DNA of 64,000 bases from Mesorhizobium silamurunense. GTDB taxonomy: Bacteria; Pseudomonadota; Alphaproteobacteria; Rhizobiales; Rhizobiaceae. The notes beneath the pieces were generated by a model. It saw only the letters and a list, made by a program, of their open reading frames with translations. It was not told where the DNA came from and did not search any database. This document shows, piece by piece, positions 43,910-53,273 of this stretch (positions within the stretch are counted from its first letter, which is position 1; each line of letters begins with the position of its first letter). A program made the translations under genes and the position numbers. The stretch spans positions 1 to 64,000 of the forward strand of contig NZ_JHQR01000271.1 of the NCBI RefSeq assembly GCF_014843825.1, written 5' to 3'.

Positions 43910-45721
43910 TTGGACTTCCTCGCGCCAATTCCAAGACGTTTCCGACGACGACGAGCGAATGACGCTCGCCGGCGATCAATCACGGGAAATCCCTTGCAAA
44001 CTCCACGCAAGTCCACATCGGCAGCCTTCCGCCCGGCCGGGCCCGGAGACCTTCGGGATCGTCTGCAGCCGCAACAGTATCGCCGCTGGGCTCCGGAGGC
44101 CAAGGCAGGGATCCTGGCGGAAGCGTCGGCGGCGGGGGCGAATGGATCAGCCTCGGCTAGGGCACTCGGCGTGGACGCGTCAGGCCAAGCAGAAACTGAT
44201 GGAAGCGCGTTCCGGCCGATCGAAACGGTGCCGGCGCTGCCGATTGCCAGCGAATTGTTTCGGGCATTCAATGAAGCCGGCCTGAAGTACGGAATAATTC
44301 AGGATCTCGCGTCCCTGCATGACGGATTTGCCGGCCGGGATGATCTGGATGTCCTTTTGGACAAGCATGACTACCCGGCCTTCTGCTCGATCGTGTGTCA
44401 ATTGCACGGTCGGCGCAGCGTGAGCCTCTCCTGCTACGATAATGTCTGCGCCGGCAGAGAGGATTGGTTCCTGCCTGACTTCTCGCGTGGCCGGTATCTG
44501 CATCTCGACATGCATATCGGTGCCCGGGTCGGCTGGGAGTTTCGTAAGCGCTATCCGGCATTCGACTATGCGGCGATCACGCGATGGGAGTCGATTTCTG
44601 TCGACGGCGTGTCGGTTCCGGTGGTCTCTCCCGAGGACGAGCTTCGAATAGCGATTGCCCGTTTCGCCTTCCGGGCCTGGGCGATGCCTTGGAAGCAATG
44701 GATCAGCGTCGATGAAGGTTGGAAGCAGCACTTTGCTCGCCTGCCATTGCCGTCCGACGAGCAAGGTGTGCAAGTCGTGGAGTGCACGTTTGGCGGCGCA
44801 GGAACGGTGCGCTGCAGGTTCCTGCAAAGCGCTGACGGTCTGGTCGCCCACCGCGGCGACCTGGCCAGGCTGCGGCGTTCGATCCGGGAAATGTGTGGTT
44901 ACACGGGACGCTTCGCAATCGCCGATGCCGCGGTCCATCTGGCGCGCAAGACCTCCTATCTCGCCCTGAGGTTCCTTCAGCGCTCGATGCCGGGGCGCTT
45001 TCCACCAAAGAGACGGCCCGCGGCCGGTGGCTTCGTGGTGGCCTTGATAGGTCCCGATGGCATGGGCAAGAGCACTCAGGCTGGCCGGCTGGCCCAGACA
45101 TTCGGGTGGAAATTCGGGTGCGCGCAAGTCTATGTGGGAACTGGCGACGGCAATGGATGGTGGCTGCGCAAGGCGCTGCAGAGTGTGGCCTTTCCCCATA
45201 GACGCCGCCTGAAGTCCCTGGCCCAGAACGATGGAAAAGATTCCTCCGGCCGAGCTTGGTCGAAGGGAGGCGTTGTCGCTGTCGCGTTGGCATTATGGGC
45301 GGTCTTGATTGCGTTCGAGCGATACGCTGTCGTGAAACGTGCGCATCGATGGGCGACGCGCGGCCTGATCGTCATTTGTGACAGGTGGCCGCAGGCGCTG
45401 TGCAGGGGATATCTGGACGGGCCGACCATCCCCGCTCGCCTGTTCTCCATTCCAGGCTTGTCAGCTCTCGCCCGGCTTGAGCAGCGACTCTATCAGAAGA
45501 TGGCGGAACGCCGCCCACACCTCGTCTTGCACCTCGTTTCAGATTTTGCCGTCTCCGAGCAACGAAAGCCCGGGGACATCAGGAAAGAAGCGTTCGATGC
45601 GCGGCTATCACTGATGGCGGAGCTGCGGGCGCAGGACAAGGATATCCGAACCGTTGACGCAAGCGCCGGCATAGAGGCGGTCGGCCGCGAATTGTTCAGG
45701 CATATCTGGCTGTCTCTCTGA
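43910..45721 (+). CDS. Nucleotidyltransferase-like / thymidylate-kinase-like fusion protein
   Basis: The frame is open from TTG 43910 (603 residues). Residues from about 107 (GTG 44228 is an alternative start, 497 residues) show a nucleotidyltransferase-like region with GRDDLDVLLDKHDYPAF near 138-155. From about residue 375 a P-loop kinase domain resembling thymidylate kinase follows: VALIGPDGMGKSTQAGRLA, then CDRWPQAL. Similar two-part proteins occur in polysaccharide loci with unknown role. Residues 58-88 look like a transposase helix-turn-helix (see 44081-44173), so the native start is probably downstream of it. Confidence 0.65.
   Translation: MDFLAPIPRRFRRRRANDARRRSITGNPLQTPRKSTSAAFRPAGPGDLRDRLQPQQYRRWAPEAKAGILAEASAAGANGSASARALGVDASGQAETDGSAFRPIETVPALPIASELFRAFNEAGLKYGIIQDLASLHDGFAGRDDLDVLLDKHDYPAFCSIVCQLHGRRSVSLSCYDNVCAGREDWFLPDFSRGRYLHLDMHIGARVGWEFRKRYPAFDYAAITRWESISVDGVSVPVVSPEDELRIAIARFAFRAWAMPWKQWISVDEGWKQHFARLPLPSDEQGVQVVECTFGGAGTVRCRFLQSADGLVAHRGDLARLRRSIREMCGYTGRFAIADAAVHLARKTSYLALRFLQRSMPGRFPPKRRPAAGGFVVALIGPDGMGKSTQAGRLAQTFGWKFGCAQVYVGTGDGNGWWLRKALQSVAFPHRRRLKSLAQNDGKDSSGRAWSKGGVVAVALALWAVLIAFERYAVVKRAHRWATRGLIVICDRWPQALCRGYLDGPTIPARLFSIPGLSALARLEQRLYQKMAERRPHLVLHLVSDFAVSEQRKPGDIRKEAFDARLSLMAELRAQDKDIRTVDASAGIEAVGRELFRHIWLSL
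44081..44173 (+). mobile_element. Possible IS66/IS3-type transposase HTH fragment
   Basis: The reading frame here gives YRRWAPEAKAGILAEASAAG and then ARALGVD. This resembles the first helix-turn-helix of small IS66 or IS3 transposase subunits (RRRWSPEEKARIVAESLAPG type). No terminal repeats or other transposase parts are visible nearby. It seems to be a relic fused in frame to the gene behind it. Similarity judged by eye only. Confidence 0.4.
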
Positions 45722-45909
45722 GAGGCAAACAGGCGGTCCATCCGTCCCGCATCATCCTCGAACGTGCAGTTTTCCACGATCGCGTCCCACGACAGGCGAT
45801 CCCGGCCGCGCCCGAAAAGCCGCGGAAGGAGCCTCGGAAGCTCCCGCTCGGTCCGCTCGATCTCCCGAATGCGCCGCCCCCGGATTTCATGTCCCTGAGG
45901 TACAACCAA

Positions 45910-47130
45910 ATGAAGATCGTTCATGTGCTCACCAGACTGCTTCGAGCCGGCTCCGAAGAGAACACGTTGGCTTGCTGTCTCGCTCAGGCGCGGCACGGCC
46001 ACGAAGTGCTCCTGGTTCACGGCGCGGAATACGACCCAAGGTTACGGGCATCCCTTACCGGAGCCCTTCGAGTGGTGACCCTGGAAAAACTCATCAACCC
46101 GATTTCGCCATCCCGCGACATTTCTGCCTTCGGGCGCCTCTCCCGCCTTATGCGTGATTGGCGGCCCGACATCGTGCACACGCATCAAAGCAAAGCCGGC
46201 ATCGTCGGCCGCTTCGCCGCCAGGGAAGCCAATGTCCCTGGCATCATACATGGCGTGCACATTCTACCTTTCGTGCATGTGGGCAGCGGACAGAGGCTGA
46301 TGTTCCTCGCCGCAGAACGCCTGGCCGCGAAGTTCACGCGCGCTTTCATCGATGTAAGCCAGGCTATGCGCGACATTTGCATCGCCAATCATTTGGGCAG
46401 TCCCGATCAGCACCATGTCGTCCACTCCGGCTTCGATCTGGCTCGCTTCGCGAGCGCGCGGTGGCCGCAAGAGCCGCATCTGCTCCTGGGGACGGCCGCC
46501 GGGGAGCCAAAGCCGCCGGTGGTCCTGATGCTGGCCGCGCTGGAACCGAGAAAACGCCACGTCGAGTTCATTGAAGCATTCGGGCAAGTCGTTGACCGAA
46601 TTCCGAACGTGCGACTGCTCCTTGCGGGTGACGGACCGGCGCGATCGGATGTTGCATCGGCGATTGAACGCTCCCGGTTCGCAAACAACATTCGCATGAT
46701 CGGCTACCATAGCGAGCCCGAACGACTGATCAGCCTGGCGGACGTGTGCGTGCTGACGTCGATGCGAGAAGGATTGCCTCGCGTCATGATGCAGTATCTG
46801 GCGGGTGGTCGAGCCAGCGTGGTCTCGCACTTGCCCGGCGTGGAAGAGGTCGTCCAGCACGGCGTGAACGGAATTGTGACGCCGGCCGAGGATGTGGGCG
46901 CCGCGGCGGCGGCCGTCGCCGATCTTCTCGAGAACCAGCACCATCGCGCTCGGCTGGCCGATGGCGCGAAACGCACCGACCTGTCGTCCTGGGGCCTGGA
47001 GTCCATGTGCGAAAGCGTCGAGCAGATTTATCAATCCGTGCTGGAGTCCAGCCTTTCGCCCGCAAGGCCGGACAAGGCACGAATTCGCGACCGCCTCGCC
47101 GGGCAAACCTTCGGGCTGCACGGTTTTTGA
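45910..47130 (+). CDS. Glycosyltransferase, GT4-like (group 1)
   Basis: 406 residues, GT-B fold. The N-terminal half starts MKIVHVLTRLLRAGSEENTL with DIVHTHQSKAGIVGR. The C-terminal donor-binding half has VVLMLAALEPRKRHVEFIEA, RLLLAGDGP and the EX7E-type loop SMREGLPRVMMQYLAGGRA. It transfers a nucleotide sugar to the growing exopolysaccharide repeat unit in the cytoplasm. ATG 45910 is chosen because GAGG lies ten bases before it; ATG 45889 is in frame. Confidence 0.9.
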   Translation: MKIVHVLTRLLRAGSEENTLACCLAQARHGHEVLLVHGAEYDPRLRASLTGALRVVTLEKLINPISPSRDISAFGRLSRLMRDWRPDIVHTHQSKAGIVGRFAAREANVPGIIHGVHILPFVHVGSGQRLMFLAAERLAAKFTRAFIDVSQAMRDICIANHLGSPDQHHVVHSGFDLARFASARWPQEPHLLLGTAAGEPKPPVVLMLAALEPRKRHVEFIEAFGQVVDRIPNVRLLLAGDGPARSDVASAIERSRFANNIRMIGYHSEPERLISLADVCVLTSMREGLPRVMMQYLAGGRASVVSHLPGVEEVVQHGVNGIVTPAEDVGAAAAAVADLLENQHHRARLADGAKRTDLSSWGLESMCESVEQIYQSVLESSLSPARPDKARIRDRLAGQTFGLHGF

Positions 47131-47269
47131 CCCTCCTTCTGCTCCTTCGACGGAGCGCGGAGTTCCAAGGCTTACTTCTCAAACCGAACAAATACCCTCC
47201 TGTCACGCTCCGGCCGGCGAATGTCGATTGGTCCCGATGGCAGCAGGCTAGATAACCGGAGTACCGACG

Positions 47270-48637
47270 ATGCGTATGCGTGCTGACCAGCAATTTCCTT
47301 CCAAGCCTTTGCCGATGAAGGACTGGCGCCGACGGCTTCCCAAATTCGAACCCGCGGTCGGCCGCATGCTCGCAATGATCGGCAGTCTCGCCGTTGCCTT
47401 TATTCTGCTCACCGCGGGCGCATCCCGTGCGGATGGATATACATTCGACACCGGTGACGTCCTGCGCGTGTCGGTGATCGGCGAGGAATCCTATCCGCTG
47501 GAGGTCGTGGTCGATGATCGGGGCTCGATATCTCTGCCAATGTTGGGCGATGTCCAAGCGCGCGGCCTCACCACCGTTGCCCTCTCGCAGGCCATTCAGC
47601 GCGCATTTCAGCAGCAGAAGCTCATCCTCGAGCCATTCGTGAAAGTGGAGATCGGCCAATACCGGCCGTTTTTCATCTCCGGAACGGTGGCACACCCTGG
47701 ATCGTACCCGTTCCAACCGGGAATAACGGTTCGACATGCGCTGGCCATTGCAGGCGGGTTTCGCGCCACTGCCGTGGGAAATACGGAGCCGGCCCTGGAA
47801 ATAGCTGATCTGCGAAGCGCGCGCGCAAATCTGGCGATCGAAGAATATCGCCTGAAGGTCCGTCTCGCCCGGCTCCAGGCGGAAAGCCGACAGGATAAGT
47901 CCTTCGTTGCTCCGCCGGATCCGCCGGTCGAGTTTGCCGGCCAGTTGATTACTGGCATCATCGCGTCCGAACAGGCGCAGTTGGACGCGCGGCTTGCCGC
48001 GTATCGGGATGACATTTCCTACCTCGAGGCCTCGCTGGATCGGGCGAAGAAGGAAGCAGCCATGGTTGCCGCCACCCGGGAAGAACGGGAGAAGACCGCG
48101 GACATCCAACTGCAAGAACTGCAGTCTGCCCGGTCTCTGCGGGAAAAGGGCCTGATAACCAACTCGAATGTCATGACCGCGGAAAGAGCACATACCAGCT
48201 ATCGGGCCGAACTGGCGCAGACCGAATTTCAGCAGGAACAGGCGCAGCAGGCGATGCTGAACGCGGAAAGTGAGCTGCGAAAGAAGCATCAGAGTCACGA
48301 GATGGACTTGATCGCCCAGACTCAGGACGCGCAGGTCGAGCTGGGAAAAATTCAAAGTCAAATAAGATACGTTGCCGACAAGCTTCTCTTTATCTTCACT
48401 TACGGCGAACAGAGGACCTTTGATGATCTGCAGGGCTCGGTGAAGATTTCGATTTTCAGACGCGACCAGAAGGTCGCCCACGACATCGTCGCCGATCAAA
48501 ACACGGAAGTGAGAGCTGGCGATGTGATCGAGGTTTCTGTCGTGGCCAACAAGGGGTTCTACGCTCCGGACTCCGGAACGATAGCGTCCCCCAGCGCGCA
48601 AAATCCGGCCACCCAGCCCGGCATCGTCGGCCAGTAG
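47270..48637 (+). CDS. exoF: Polysaccharide export protein (ExoF / Wza-like)
   Basis: 455 residues. A signal sequence (about 20-55, LAMIGSLAVAFILLTAGASRA) is followed by the Poly_export domain (YTFDTGDVLRVSVIGEE, SISLPMLGDVQARG) and a SLBB domain (FISGTVAHPGSYPF, LAIAGGF). A long coiled coil (about 240-380), as in rhizobial ExoF, replaces the Wza C-terminal helix. It should sit in the periplasm or outer membrane and work with the ExoP-type protein. GGAG precedes the first of two close ATGs. Confidence 0.9.
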   Translation: MRMRADQQFPSKPLPMKDWRRRLPKFEPAVGRMLAMIGSLAVAFILLTAGASRADGYTFDTGDVLRVSVIGEESYPLEVVVDDRGSISLPMLGDVQARGLTTVALSQAIQRAFQQQKLILEPFVKVEIGQYRPFFISGTVAHPGSYPFQPGITVRHALAIAGGFRATAVGNTEPALEIADLRSARANLAIEEYRLKVRLARLQAESRQDKSFVAPPDPPVEFAGQLITGIIASEQAQLDARLAAYRDDISYLEASLDRAKKEAAMVAATREEREKTADIQLQELQSARSLREKGLITNSNVMTAERAHTSYRAELAQTEFQQEQAQQAMLNAESELRKKHQSHEMDLIAQTQDAQVELGKIQSQIRYVADKLLFIFTYGEQRTFDDLQGSVKISIFRRDQKVAHDIVADQNTEVRAGDVIEVSVVANKGFYAPDSGTIASPSAQNPATQPGIVGQ

Positions 48638-48659
48638 CACGACACCGATCTTCGGAACC

Positions 48660-50888
48660 TTGATCGTGATTTTTGGCGCAGCATTGACGGCCTTTGGGAC
48701 CCGTCCGCACCGGGCGAATTCGCACGTCGAAACGGAGCGGAGGCCGCTAAGCCTCCTCCGCGCTCCGGTGCGCCGCAAGATGTCGCGCAGGGCTTCGCGC
48801 CGCCGTCTCATCGTCCGATCGCGCATTCCAGGTGCAATGTTGCTCCTCCTCGCCGCTGCGCTTGCGGGAGCGGAGTTTCTGCCGCGCCCATTTGATATCG
48901 CCAGGGTCGCGCAGACGCGCCCCTGGACCGACCTCGTGGCTGGCTGGCGCTATTTTTCCGATCCGCTGGCCTTGCTGGCCGGTCCGGGTGCTCTCCTGGT
49001 TTTCATCGCGGTCGCGGCCCTGGGCTTGCTCATGGCAGCCGTCCGCACCGCAAGGCGGAGACGAAGAGCCGACTTGCCAGGCGCGTTCGCGAACGTCGGC
49101 GCCCGGTCTTCGATCAAGGAGCCGGCGCCCGGCTCGGAGCTGGCCTGCGCGTTGCGTTCCTGCAAGGCAGCGTTCGCGGGCGTCGCGGTTTTTAGCGGCG
49201 TGAGCAACATCCTCATGCTGACCGGCGCGATGTTCATGTTGCAGGTCTACGACCGGGTGCTGCCGAGCCGCAGCGTCCCGACCCTGGTAGCCATGGCGAT
49301 ATTGGCCGGCGTTTTGTTTGTCGGACAGGCGGTCATCGACCTCGTGCGCGGCCGCATCATGACCCGTATCGGCGCTGAACTGGACGAAGCGGTCGGGGGA
49401 CGCGTATTCAGCGCCGTTTCGAGGCTGCCCTTGTACATCGGCCAGCAGGGCGATGGATTGCAGCCGCAACGCGATCTCGACAACATCCGCACTTTTCTGT
49501 CGAGTGCTGGGCCCGGCACGCTATTCGATCTTCCGTGGCTGCCCTTCTATCTGGCGATCATCTGGAGCCTTCATCCGACCCTCGGGACAACCGCCGCTTG
49601 CGGCGCGTTCGTGCTGGTGACGCTGACGGTCGCGACCGAGATCCTTACGCGCAGACCGATGGGCGCCGCGGTCCTAAGTGGCGTGAAGCGCAACAGCTTC
49701 GCCGAGGCCAGCCGCCGCAACGCGGAGGTGCTTGCGGCGATGGGCATGGGCAAACGCCTGCACGACCACTGGCGCCAAGCAAGTCGCGAACATCTTACGC
49801 ACCAGCAGCATGTCAGCGATATCGTTGGCGGCTTCGGCAGCTTCGCCCGCGCCTTGCGACTGATGCTTCAGTCGGCAATGCTAGGTGTAGGCGCCTGGCT
49901 TGTGATCCAGGGCGAAGCGACCTCGGGAATCATCATCGCCGGCTCCATCCTTGCAGGCCGCGCGCTAGCGCCCGTCGATCTTGCCATCGCCCATTGGCGC
50001 AACTTCGTCGCCGCGCGCCAGAGCTGGAGCAGGCTGGCGAAGTTGCTCGCCCGGTTGCCGCAAGACGCTCAGCCGATGGCGCTTCCGGTGCCCGGCTCGA
50101 ATCTGACGGTGGAGCGCGTCGCGATCGGTGCGCCGGGCGCGCAGCGTATCATCGTGCAAGGTGTCGAATTCAGCCTCAACGCCGGCTCGGTGCTCGGCAT
50201 CATAGGGCCAAGCGGTTCCGGCAAATCGAGCCTCGTTCGCGGGCTGGTCGGCGCATGGCGACCGCTGGGAGGCCGTATCAAGCTGGACGGCGCCGCGCTT
50301 GATCAGTGGTCGTCGGAGCGCCTTGGCCGTTACATAGGCTACCTTCCGCAGGACGTCGAACTGTTCGCGGGAACGGTTGCCGCCAATATCGCCCGCTTCG
50401 ATCCCGGGCCGGACCCGCAGGCAATTGTCGCCGCCGCCCACGCCGCGGGCGTCCATCAGCTCATCATCGGTCTTCCCAACGGCTACGAGACGCAGATTGG
50501 AGAAGGCGGAACAGCGCTTTCGGCCGGCCAGCGTCAGCGCGTTGCCCTGGCTCGCGCGCTGTATGGCGATCCGTTCCTTGTGGTCCTCGACGAACCCAAC
50601 TCGAATCTCGACAGCGAAGGTGAGATCGCGCTTGCCGGGGCCATTCTTGCAACCAAGGCGCGCGGCGGCATCGTGGCGATCGTGGCGCATCGGCCCAACA
50701 TTCTTAGCACGGTGGATTTCCTGCTCGTGATGAAAGAGGGCCAGGTGCAGATGTTCGGCACGAGGGAAAGCGTGCTGTCGAAACTCATGCCCATGTCACA
50801 GGCCGTCACCGCGGGCCTGCAGCCGGTTTTCAAGCTCACCCCGACCGCCGAGCTGATGACCGTCCCGGACACGGAAACGGGGAAATGA
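48660..50888 (+). CDS. prsD: Type I secretion ABC transporter (PrsD/PrtD-like)
   Basis: 742 residues from TTG 48660; ATG 48780 would give 702. The first 150 residues include two hydrophobic helices (MLLLLAAALAGAEFL, LLVFIAVAALGLLMAAV) not usual in PrtD proteins of about 580 residues. Then come the ABC membrane domain with LTGAMFMLQVYDRVLPSRS and the ATPase with [14 protein letters not shown], the signature LSAGQRQRVALARAL and LDEPNSNLD. It drives one-step export of proteins with a C-terminal signal. It overlaps prsE by 4 bases. Confidence 0.9.
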   Translation: MIVIFGAALTAFGTRPHRANSHVETERRPLSLLRAPVRRKMSRRASRRRLIVRSRIPGAMLLLLAAALAGAEFLPRPFDIARVAQTRPWTDLVAGWRYFSDPLALLAGPGALLVFIAVAALGLLMAAVRTARRRRRADLPGAFANVGARSSIKEPAPGSELACALRSCKAAFAGVAVFSGVSNILMLTGAMFMLQVYDRVLPSRSVPTLVAMAILAGVLFVGQAVIDLVRGRIMTRIGAELDEAVGGRVFSAVSRLPLYIGQQGDGLQPQRDLDNIRTFLSSAGPGTLFDLPWLPFYLAIIWSLHPTLGTTAACGAFVLVTLTVATEILTRRPMGAAVLSGVKRNSFAEASRRNAEVLAAMGMGKRLHDHWRQASREHLTHQQHVSDIVGGFGSFARALRLMLQSAMLGVGAWLVIQGEATSGIIIAGSILAGRALAPVDLAIAHWRNFVAARQSWSRLAKLLARLPQDAQPMALPVPGSNLTVERVAIGAPGAQRIIVQGVEFSLNAGSVLGIIGPSGSGKSSLVRGLVGAWRPLGGRIKLDGAALDQWSSERLGRYIGYLPQDVELFAGTVAANIARFDPGPDPQAIVAAAHAAGVHQLIIGLPNGYETQIGEGGTALSAGQRQRVALARALYGDPFLVVLDEPNSNLDSEGEIALAGAILATKARGGIVAIVAHRPNILSTVDFLLVMKEGQVQMFGTRESVLSKLMPMSQAVTAGLQPVFKLTPTAELMTVPDTETGK

Positions 50889-52204
50889 CAGCTGCCCTTT
50901 CGAACCGGACGATTTCCAACCGGCGATCCATCCGCCGCAATCTGCTGGGCGGAATGACCATGGTCGCATTGCTCGTCGGCGGAATGGGAGTCTGGGCCGG
51001 GACGGTGGACATTTCAGGAGCGGTGATTTCACACGGCGCGGTCGTCGTCGACACCAGCGAAAAGAAAGTTCAACACCCGACCGGCGGCGTGGTCGGCAAG
51101 ATTTTCGTCCGCGACGGCGACCGCGTCCGGGCCGGAGACATTCTGGTCCAGCTCAGCGACACCGTTCCGCGTGCCAGCCTGGCTTACGTGACAAAGAATC
51201 TGGATGAGCTTTACGCGCGAAAGTCCCGTCTCGAGGCCGAGCGTGACGGCAGCGAGCGCATGACGCTTGCCCCGATGCTTGTCGCGGGAATGAACGACCC
51301 TGAGATAGCTGCCATGGTGGCCAGCGAACAACGGCTGTTCGAGCTTCGTCGAAACGAGGTGTCCGGCAACAAGGCGCGCCTGCGCGAACGCATCGAGCAA
51401 CTCGGGAAGCAGATCGAAGGCTATTCGGCGCAGGAATCGGCAAAGACGAAGGAGATCGAGCTGATCAACGACGAGCTCGGCGACATCCGCAGTCTTGTCG
51501 AAATGAGGCTCACCCTCAAGTCGAAGCTGACCGAATATGAACGCGAGGCGACACGCATCGAGGGCGAACGGGCGCAGCTTGTGTCGAGCATGGCGCAGGC
51601 AAAGGGGGCGATCGCCGAAATCGAGCTCCAGATCCTGCAGCTGGACAAGGAGTTTTCCAGCGAGACCGGGAGCGAATTGCGCGATGTCGAGGCCAAGATT
51701 GCCGAGTTCGAGGAGCGAAAGGTCACTGCCGAGGACCAGCTGTCGCGCATCGATATTCGCGCCCCCGCCAGCGGCACGGTCCATCAATCCTCAATCCATA
51801 CCGTGGGCGGCGTGATCGGCGCAGGGGAGCCGATCATGCTGATCGTGCCCGACACCGAGACCCTCATGGTCGAGGTGAAGGCCGCACCCCAGGACATCGA
51901 CCAGCTCTTGATCGGTCAGCGCGCGCTTCTTCGCTTCACCGCCTTCAACGTCCGCACCACGCCCGAAACGGAAGGCGTGGTCTCCATGATCGCGGCCGAC
52001 GTGACGCGCGATCAGCGCACCAACGAAATCTACTACGCGGTGCGCATCACGCCCGATCCGAAGGATTTCAAGAAACTCGGCCCTGTCTCGCTCATTCCCG
52101 GCATGCCGGTGGAAGCTTTCATACGGACTGGCGACCGCAAGGTGCTCTCATACCTGATGAAGCCTTTGACGGACCAGATGATGCGCGCGTTCAGGGACCA
52201 GTAG
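50885..52204 (+). CDS. prsE: Type I secretion membrane fusion protein (PrsE/HlyD family)
   Basis: 439 residues. One membrane helix lies near residues 20-42. A biotinyl-lipoyl-like half (VQHPTGGVVGKIFVRDGDRV) is followed by a long alpha-helical hairpin (about 95-280) and the second half with IRAPASGTVHQ. This is the periplasmic adaptor that links PrsD to a TolC-type outer-membrane channel, which is not encoded in the window. Start overlaps the prsD stop. Confidence 0.92.
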   Translation: MTAALSNRTISNRRSIRRNLLGGMTMVALLVGGMGVWAGTVDISGAVISHGAVVVDTSEKKVQHPTGGVVGKIFVRDGDRVRAGDILVQLSDTVPRASLAYVTKNLDELYARKSRLEAERDGSERMTLAPMLVAGMNDPEIAAMVASEQRLFELRRNEVSGNKARLRERIEQLGKQIEGYSAQESAKTKEIELINDELGDIRSLVEMRLTLKSKLTEYEREATRIEGERAQLVSSMAQAKGAIAEIELQILQLDKEFSSETGSELRDVEAKIAEFEERKVTAEDQLSRIDIRAPASGTVHQSSIHTVGGVIGAGEPIMLIVPDTETLMVEVKAAPQDIDQLLIGQRALLRFTAFNVRTTPETEGVVSMIAADVTRDQRTNEIYYAVRITPDPKDFKKLGPVSLIPGMPVEAFIRTGDRKVLSYLMKPLTDQMMRAFRDQ

Positions 52205-52268
52205 CTTGCCGCGCGGCTCGTCGTGCGGATCGGCGCAATCTCACCTGTGGCAAGGGAGACCTGTCAAG

Positions 52269-53216
52269 ATGGCAACAGAACTGAAACCCCCGATCTTTCT
52301 GATCGGCAACTATCGCTCGGGCACCACCATTACGCAGAAATTGATCGGGCTGCACCCGGATGTTGTTACCTGGTACGAGCCGAAGACATTGTGGCTCTAT
52401 GCCGATCCGGCGCGGCGTCATGACGAATTTGTCAAAGCCGACGCCACCGAAAAGGTCGTCCGTTACATTCGCCACCGGTTCCTCGAATATCAGTTGCGGC
52501 ATGGTAACCGGCAAATCATGGAAAACACGCCCGCCAACGTCTTGCGCGTGCCATTTATCCATCAGATCTTTCCGGAGGCTATATTTCTGTATATCACGAG
52601 AAATCCATTCTCATATATAAGCTCCATGGAGCTTAAGTGGCAGCGTGCAAAGAGCTTTAAAGGTCTCCTGCGACTCTTGAAAGACACGCCGGTCACGCAA
52701 ATTCACTATTACGCGGTGGATGTTATAAGGCAGATAGTCACCAAAAGGATACTGCGAAGAAAATACACATCGATCTACGGGCCGCGCTACAAGGGAATAG
52801 ATCGGGATTTGCAAGAGCAAGAAAAATTGACAGTGATCGCGCGTCAGTGGGCACGAGGCAATCGAATGGCCCGAGAAGATCTCGCCAGGCTGGGCAACGG
52901 CCGCGTATTCTCGTTCCGCTATGAGGATCTCATCCAAGATCCCGAGCGGGTTCTGCGGAGCATATTTGAGCATTGCCGCCTCGACTGCGATGATTGCATT
53001 GTTCGCGCGGCGAAGGAGATGATCGATCCCGGCCGCCAGCAGAAGTGGCTCCGCCTGAATCCTAGCGAATTGGCGGCGATCATCCCGGAGGTCCGGGATG
53101 AGATGGAGTTCTACCGCTACGAGATCCCGTCCCTTCTCGTTGAGCATGACTCGCGACCGACGCGGGCTCCATTGGCGTTTCAGCACGGCCATCCGGATAT
53201 TCCGTCCTCCCGCTGA
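52269..53216 (+). CDS. Sulfotransferase family protein
   Basis: 315 residues. The N-terminal IFLIGNYRSGTTITQKLIG is the 5'-phosphosulfate-binding loop, and YITRNPFSYISS with later FRYEDLIQDPERVL corresponds to the 3'-phosphate-binding region and beyond. It should move sulfate from PAPS to a sugar hydroxyl, most likely on the polysaccharide made here. The coding sequence is somewhat lower in GC than its neighbours, suggesting a different origin. ATG 52269 gives the family N-terminus; the frame is open to 52206. Confidence 0.82.
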   Translation: MATELKPPIFLIGNYRSGTTITQKLIGLHPDVVTWYEPKTLWLYADPARRHDEFVKADATEKVVRYIRHRFLEYQLRHGNRQIMENTPANVLRVPFIHQIFPEAIFLYITRNPFSYISSMELKWQRAKSFKGLLRLLKDTPVTQIHYYAVDVIRQIVTKRILRRKYTSIYGPRYKGIDRDLQEQEKLTVIARQWARGNRMAREDLARLGNGRVFSFRYEDLIQDPERVLRSIFEHCRLDCDDCIVRAAKEMIDPGRQQKWLRLNPSELAAIIPEVRDEMEFYRYEIPSLLVEHDSRPTRAPLAFQHGHPDIPSSR

Positions 53217-53273
53217 GCGGTTCCGGGAGACGCATTGGCTGCCGCTTTTGGTGGGTCGAGTAAGGAGAGAGGC

